Below are positions 59,674-64,000 of a stretch of 64,000 nt of DNA, piece after piece. The translations under genes and the position numbers were made by a program. Source of the stretch: Mycobacterium sp. ELW1 (GTDB lineage Bacteria > Actinomycetota > Actinomycetes > Mycobacteriales > Mycobacteriaceae). The stretch is from NCBI RefSeq assembly GCF_008329905.1, contig NZ_CP032155.1, positions 186,001-250,000 on the forward strand. Reading direction: 5' to 3'. Positions within the stretch are counted from its first letter, which is position 1; every line of letters starts with the position of its first letter. Under the pieces are notes generated by a model. It did not search any database. It was not told the DNA's origin and saw nothing but the letters and a program-made list of their open reading frames with translations.

Positions 59674-61239
59674 ATGTTGACCCGTTTCATCAAGACGCAG
59701 CTCGTCATGTTCGGCGTGCTGACCGTGATCGCCCTGCTGGTGTTGGGCTGGTACTTCCTGCGCCTGCCCACACTGGCGGGCATCGGGCAGTACGAGTTGA
59801 AGGCCAACCTGCCGTCCTCGGGCGGCCTGTACTCGACCGCCAACGTCACCTACCGGGGCATCACGATCGGCCGCGTCACCGACGTGGAACCGACCGAGAC
59901 CGGTGTCCGGGCGACGATGAGCATCAGCGACAAGTACAAGATCCCGGCCGACGCCACCGCCAACGTGCACTCGGTGTCGGCGGTCGGCGAGCAGTACCTC
60001 GACCTGGTGTCGGAAGGAAATCCCGGTCAGTACTTCTCGCCCGGCCAGACGATCACCAAGTCGACGGTGCCGGAGGAGATCGGCCCGGCGCTGGACGCCG
60101 CCAACAAGGGCCTCGCGGCGCTACCGGCCGACAAGATCCCGTTGCTGCTGAACGAAACCGCCCAGGCGGTAGGTGGTTTGGGCCCGGCGCTGCAACGTCT
60201 GGTCGACGGCACGCAGGCGCTCGTCACTGACTTCAAGACGAACATCCAGGATGTCAACGACATCATCCAGAACTCGGCGCCCGTCGTCGACAGCCAGGTC
60301 AACTCCTCGGATGCGATCCAGCGGTGGGCGGCGAACCTCGACACCATCACCACCCAGACCGCCGAGCAGGATCAGGCGCTGCGCAACGGGTTGAGCCAGG
60401 CCGCACCGACCGCCGACGCGGTCAACGCGGTGTTCAGCGATGTGCAGGAGGCGCTGCCGCAGACGCTGGCCAACCTGGAGATCGTGCTGGACATGCTCAA
60501 GCGCTATCACAAGGGCGTCGAGCAGTCGCTGGTCCTTCTTCCCCAGGGCGCATCGGTCGCCCAGTCGGTGTCGGCGCCGTACCCGCGCCAGGCCGCGCTG
60601 GACTTCGGCCTGACGATCAACCAGCCGCCGCCGTGCTTGACCGGCTTCCTGCCGGCAAGCCAGTGGCGTGCTCCGGCGGACCTGCGGCCGATGCCGGTGG
60701 AGAACAACCTCTACTGCAAGATCCCGAAGGACACCCCGGCCAACGTGGTCCGCGGCGCACGTAACTTCCCGTGCGTCGACGTGCCCGGTAAGCGCGCCGC
60801 GACGCCGATGGAGTGCCGCAGCCCCGAGCCCTACACCCCGTTGGGCAACAACCCCTGGTACGGCGACCCGAACCAGGTGCTGAACTGCCCCGCGCCCGGT
60901 GCTCGATGCGATCAGCCGGTGAACCCCGGTACCGTGATACCGGCACCGTCGATCAACAACGGGATGAACCCGTTGCCGGCCGATCTGCTGCCGGGCCCGA
61001 CACCACCGACGAGTGACCCACTCACTCCACCCGGGACCGGCACCGTTCAGTGCAACGGTCAACAACCGAACCCCTGCACGTATACCCCGGCAGCCGGTAG
61101 CCCGGCACCAGGTAATACGGCCGTCTACACCCCGCAGAGGGGGGAGTTGACCGGTCCCGATGGCGTGAAATACGACGTCAAGAACTCGAGCAGTACAGGA
61201 GACGACGGATGGAAGGAGATGCTGGCTCCGGCCGGCTGA
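59674..61239 (+). CDS. mce1F: Mce1F, MCE-domain protein
   Basis: 521 aa. Anchor ~11-32 (MFGVLTVIALLVLGWYFL), MCE domain ~40-115 (SSGGLYSTANVTYRGITIGRV), helical region ~130-310, then a C-terminal domain with several Cys (CLTGF, CKIPK, CVDVPGK, CRSPEP) and a Pro-rich end. Last MCE subunit; overlaps the first Mce-associated gene by 31 bases. Confidence 0.95.
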   Translation: MLTRFIKTQLVMFGVLTVIALLVLGWYFLRLPTLAGIGQYELKANLPSSGGLYSTANVTYRGITIGRVTDVEPTETGVRATMSISDKYKIPADATANVHSVSAVGEQYLDLVSEGNPGQYFSPGQTITKSTVPEEIGPALDAANKGLAALPADKIPLLLNETAQAVGGLGPALQRLVDGTQALVTDFKTNIQDVNDIIQNSAPVVDSQVNSSDAIQRWAANLDTITTQTAEQDQALRNGLSQAAPTADAVNAVFSDVQEALPQTLANLEIVLDMLKRYHKGVEQSLVLLPQGASVAQSVSAPYPRQAALDFGLTINQPPPCLTGFLPASQWRAPADLRPMPVENNLYCKIPKDTPANVVRGARNFPCVDVPGKRAATPMECRSPEPYTPLGNNPWYGDPNQVLNCPAPGARCDQPVNPGTVIPAPSINNGMNPLPADLLPGPTPPTSDPLTPPGTGTVQCNGQQPNPCTYTPAAGSPAPGNTAVYTPQRGELTGPDGVKYDVKNSSSTGDDGWKEMLAPAG

Positions 61240-61844
61240 CCCCACCCCCGGCCGACGATGCCGACCACAGTGCGGCTGAGGAGACGGCGAATCCGACCCC
61301 ACCGGTCGACGAGACCGAACCGAGCGACAGCGTCGCGCCGCGCGGGTCGCGGCTGAGCGGACGCCGCCTGGCCGTGGTGTGTGCCGGACTGGTGATCGCC
61401 GGCCTGCTCGTCGCCACCGGCGGATTCTTCGCACTGCGGTCGCACGACAAGAGCGCCGCCGCGGCGCGGGCCGAGACCACCGCGCTGGCCGCGGCCAAGG
61501 ACTGCGTCACCGCCACCCAGGCGCCGGATGCCAGTGCGATGGCCGCCAGCCAGCAGAAGATCATCGAATGCTCGACCGGGGACTTCGCGGCGCAGGCCAC
61601 CCTGTACAGCGGGTTGCTGGTGGACGCTTACCAGGCCGCCAAGGTCCAGGTTCAGGTCTCCAACATGCGTGCGGCCGTGGAACGGCACAACGACGACGGG
61701 TCGATGGACGTGCTGGTCGCGGTGCGGGTGAAGGTGTCCAACTCCGCGGCCCAGGACCAGGAGCAGGGGTATCGGCTGCGGGTCAAGATGGCGCCTGAGG
61801 GAGGCACGTACAAGATCGCCAACCTCGACCAGGTGAGCAAGTGA
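61209..61844 (+). CDS. Mce-associated membrane protein (Rv0175-like)
   Basis: 211 aa. Acidic, Pro-rich cytoplasmic N-terminus (~1-55), one span (~57-78: LAVVCAGLVIAGLLVATGGFF) and an extracytoplasmic NTF2-like domain with two Cys (CVTATQ, CSTGDF). Such Mas proteins accompany mce operons and help stabilise or load the transporter. ATG 61209 lies within the end of mce1F; start choice is supported by the coupled overlap only. Confidence 0.88.
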   Translation: MEGDAGSGRLTPPPADDADHSAAEETANPTPPVDETEPSDSVAPRGSRLSGRRLAVVCAGLVIAGLLVATGGFFALRSHDKSAAAARAETTALAAAKDCVTATQAPDASAMAASQQKIIECSTGDFAAQATLYSGLLVDAYQAAKVQVQVSNMRAAVERHNDDGSMDVLVAVRVKVSNSAAQDQEQGYRLRVKMAPEGGTYKIANLDQVSK

Positions 61845-62836
61845 CGGTGACGGTCCCCGAAGCGGACACCGGCGCCGAGGCCGACGTCGACGCACCCGAG
61901 GTCGCCCACGAGGCTTCCGCCGGGGTGCCGGCCGACTGGTCGGCGCGGGCCGGTGCGTTCGTAGTCGACGTCTTCTTCGGTGCCGGCGTGGTGATCACGT
62001 GTCTGCTGGTGGCGTGGACCGCACCACTGCGCGGATGGCTGTGGTGGGTCGCGGTCGCACTGGCCGGGGTGGTGTTCTTGGCGGTCGCGGTGAACCGCCT
62101 GCTGCTGCCGGCGATCACCGGCTGGACGTTGGGCCGCTCGCTGGCCGGCATCGTCGTGGTCGGCAGGGACGGCACGCCGGTCGGTCCGTGGCGGTTGCTG
62201 GCCCGCGACCTTGCCCATCTGCTCGACACCGCCGCGGTGTTCCTCGGCTGGCTGTGGCCGCTGTGGGATTCGCGCGGCCGAACCTTCGCCGACCTGCTCA
62301 CCCGCACCGAAGTGCGCCGCGTCGAGGGCGAGCGCCCCAACCGGCGTCGCCTGGCCGGTGTGGTGTTGGCGGTTCTCGCGGTGGTCGCCGCCTGCGCCAC
62401 CGCGCTGGCCTACTTCGGTGTGTACCGACCGGAACTCGCGGTCGAGCAGGCTCGCCAGCAGTTGGCGGTGGACGGTCCGCGGATCGTCGCGCAGATGCTG
62501 AGCTACGACGTGGCGTCGATCGACAACGACTTCGCCCGGGCCCGGGGCCTGGCCACCGACGCGTACCGGCCGCAGCTGGTCGCGCAGCAGGACGCCGTGC
62601 GCAAGGCCGGACCCGTCGACAACGACTACTGGGTGACCAACGGCGCCGTGCTGACCAACACCCGCGACACGGCCGTCATGCTGCTGCTCATGCAGGGCCA
62701 GCGCGGCGAGGCACCCAAGCAACGCCTGATCACCGCCACTGTGCGGGTGAACTTCGAGAGGTCGGCGGCCGGCCAGTGGCAGGTCGCCAATCTGTCGGTG
62801 CTGGCCAAACCGAACCCGGCAGGGGAGCCGAAGTGA
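61841..62836 (+). CDS. RDD-domain Mce-associated membrane protein (Rv0176-like)
   Basis: 331 aa from GTG 61841, overlapping the preceding stop by 4. N-terminal RDD domain (~25-165: DWSARAGAFVVDVFFGAG, GWTLGRSLAGIVVVGRDGTP, RDLAHLLDTAAVFLGWLWPL) with three spans, then a fourth span (~170-195) and a C-terminal Mas-type extracytoplasmic domain. The fusion of RDD and Mas parts is also the layout of Rv0176. Confidence 0.9.
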   Translation: MTVTVPEADTGAEADVDAPEVAHEASAGVPADWSARAGAFVVDVFFGAGVVITCLLVAWTAPLRGWLWWVAVALAGVVFLAVAVNRLLLPAITGWTLGRSLAGIVVVGRDGTPVGPWRLLARDLAHLLDTAAVFLGWLWPLWDSRGRTFADLLTRTEVRRVEGERPNRRRLAGVVLAVLAVVAACATALAYFGVYRPELAVEQARQQLAVDGPRIVAQMLSYDVASIDNDFARARGLATDAYRPQLVAQQDAVRKAGPVDNDYWVTNGAVLTNTRDTAVMLLLMQGQRGEAPKQRLITATVRVNFERSAAGQWQVANLSVLAKPNPAGEPK

Positions 62837-63390
62837 GCCCGCGCCGCAAGCTCGACGCCGACCACCGGGACCTGTTCCGGTTGCCCGACCCCCAACCGCG
62901 CCGCTGGGTCCTGCCTCTGGTCGCCGGCCTGGCGGCGGTGCTGATCATCGCCGCGATCACCGGCAGCACACTGCTGCTGGTGAAGCGCGAAACCCAGCGA
63001 CACGACGCGGTCCGAGATGTGGCTGTGCTCAGCTTCGTTCGCGGCTTCGTCACGCACTACACGTCCATCGACCCGTTCCACGCCAACGACTACGCCGACA
63101 AGGTGCTGGCTCAGGGCACCGGACAGTTCGCAAAGCTGTACCAGGACAAGATGAATGAGGTCGTCGTCCAGGTGGCGCGGGCCGAGCCGACGACGGGAAC
63201 CGTCCAGGACCTCGGTATCGAGCGCTGGAACCGTGACGGCAGTGCCGACGTGGTGGTGGCCGCGACGACCAAAACCCGTATGCCCGACGGCAAGACCATT
63301 GAAAGCGGCAGCCGCTGGGTGGTCACCGCGACCCAAGAAGGAGGTGAAGGAGGTCCGTGGAAGATCAGCAACCTGCTTCAGGTGATCTGA
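62833..63390 (+). CDS. Mce-associated membrane protein (Rv0177-like)
   Basis: 185 aa from GTG 62833 (GTGA overlap with the previous gene); the much longer open frame upstream is a shadow of the RDD gene. One span (~27-48: VLPLVAGLAAVLIIAAITG) and an NTF2-like extracytoplasmic domain (FVTHYTSIDPFHANDYADKV; SGSRWVVTATQEGGEGG). No Cys pair. Third of four consecutive Mas-like genes. Confidence 0.9.
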   Translation: MSPRRKLDADHRDLFRLPDPQPRRWVLPLVAGLAAVLIIAAITGSTLLLVKRETQRHDAVRDVAVLSFVRGFVTHYTSIDPFHANDYADKVLAQGTGQFAKLYQDKMNEVVVQVARAEPTTGTVQDLGIERWNRDGSADVVVAATTKTRMPDGKTIESGSRWVVTATQEGGEGGPWKISNLLQVI

Positions 63391-64000
63391 CCGACGCCGC
63401 ACCCGAGGCCACACCGGAGGCCACGCCCGAAGACGAGGCGACCGACGCCGACGCCGAAACCGAAACTGGGGACTCGGCTGCCGCGGAGACGACGAAGAAG
63501 CCAACCTGGTTGAGCCGCAACAAGACTGCGCTCGGTGTGGGGATCTCGGCAGCCGTGTTCGTCGCCGGGGGTGCCTTCGCCGGTGCCGCCGTCCAGCCGT
63601 ACCTGGCGGACCAGGCCGCCGTCGACACCAAGCTCGCGATCGCCCGCACCGCCGCCGATGCGATCACGACGCTGTGGACTTACACCCCGGACGACATGGA
63701 CAAGCTGCCGGACCGATCGGCGAAGTACCTGTCCGGCGATTTCGAGGATCAGTACCGCAAGTACGTCGACGCGATCGTGCCGACCAACAAGCAGGCCAAG
63801 GTCACCAACAGCACCGAGGTGGTCGGCGCGGCCGTCGAATCGCTGAACGGCTCGGAAGCCACCGCGATCGTCTACACCAACACCACGTCGAAGAGCCCGC
63901 TGACCAAAGACATTCCCGCGACGAAGTATCTGTCGTACCGCGTGCAGCTGACCCGCGACGGCTCGCACTGGCTGGTCACCAAGATGACGACGGTGACCTC
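63357..64000 (+). CDS. Mce-associated membrane protein (Rv0178-like), cut by window end
   Basis: At least 214 codons from GTG 63357, preceded by GAAGGAGGTGAAGGAGG, an unusually strong double ribosome site, and overlapping the previous gene by 34 bases. Acidic Glu/Thr/Ala-rich cytoplasmic part (~1-55), one span (~60-82: TALGVGISAAVFVAGGAFAG) and a Mas-type domain that is still open at the right edge (SHWLVTKMTTVT). Probably only a few residues are missing. Confidence 0.9.
   Translation, partial: MEDQQPASGDLTDAAPEATPEATPEDEATDADAETETGDSAAAETTKKPTWLSRNKTALGVGISAAVFVAGGAFAGAAVQPYLADQAAVDTKLAIARTAADAITTLWTYTPDDMDKLPDRSAKYLSGDFEDQYRKYVDAIVPTNKQAKVTNSTEVVGAAVESLNGSEATAIVYTNTTSKSPLTKDIPATKYLSYRVQLTRDGSHWLVTKMTTVT

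Overview
The window is high-GC actinobacterial DNA and almost certainly comes from a fast-growing Mycobacterium (Mycolicibacterium). The evidence is the complete mce1 locus at the right end, the mycobacterial PtpB phosphatase, a Dps nearly identical over long stretches to the M. smegmatis protein as I remember it, and gene order that follows M. tuberculosis Rv0139-Rv0178 (recalled, not searched) with large insertions. GTG/TTG starts, 1-4 base gene overlaps and several promoters that look leaderless also fit.

Left part (1-6.5 kb): end of an Rv0139-like epimerase, a cupredoxin lipoprotein, a FAD oxidoreductase, a DUF427 protein, an AlkA-like glycosylase, Dps behind a SigF-like promoter, an aquaporin and a ClC channel. 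6.5-10.2 kb: a sulfide/persulfide detoxification operon (TauE exporter, persulfide dioxygenase-rhodanese fusion, sulfide:quinone oxidoreductase) behind two CsoR/CstR-type palindromes. 10.2-16.1 kb: a complete fructose PTS (fruR-fruK-fruA-ptsH, with ptsI divergent). 16.1-30.8 kb: pirin, FUSC membrane protein, two TetR regulators, aldehyde dehydrogenase, methyltransferase, SDR (Rv0148-like), HAD hydrolase, transhydrogenase pntAB, DUF456 protein, ptpB and fadE2.

Middle insertion (30.9-47.5 kb): two very small genes and a strong hairpin before fadE2; a NarL-type two-component system; a 101-aa protein; a 928-aa LuxR/ATPase regulator; and a 1740-aa secreted protein with six exactly 285-bp cadherin-like repeats plus a long propeller-like C-terminus. 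The 101-aa gene and the giant gene share an identical 17-bp palindromic operator at the same distance from a -10 element, so they look like one regulon. Next is an Asp23/AmaP-type envelope module (including a 59-aa gene) divergent from an ECF sigma factor, then CsbD, a thioesterase, LtrA and a 36-aa peptide gene.

Right part (47.5-64 kb): Rv0158-like TetR, Rv0164-like SRPBCC protein, mce1R, then fadD5-yrbE1A-yrbE1B-mce1A-F and four Mce-associated membrane genes, the last cut by the window edge. This is the fatty/mycolic acid importer. No rRNA, tRNA, CRISPR array, insertion sequence or prophage was seen.
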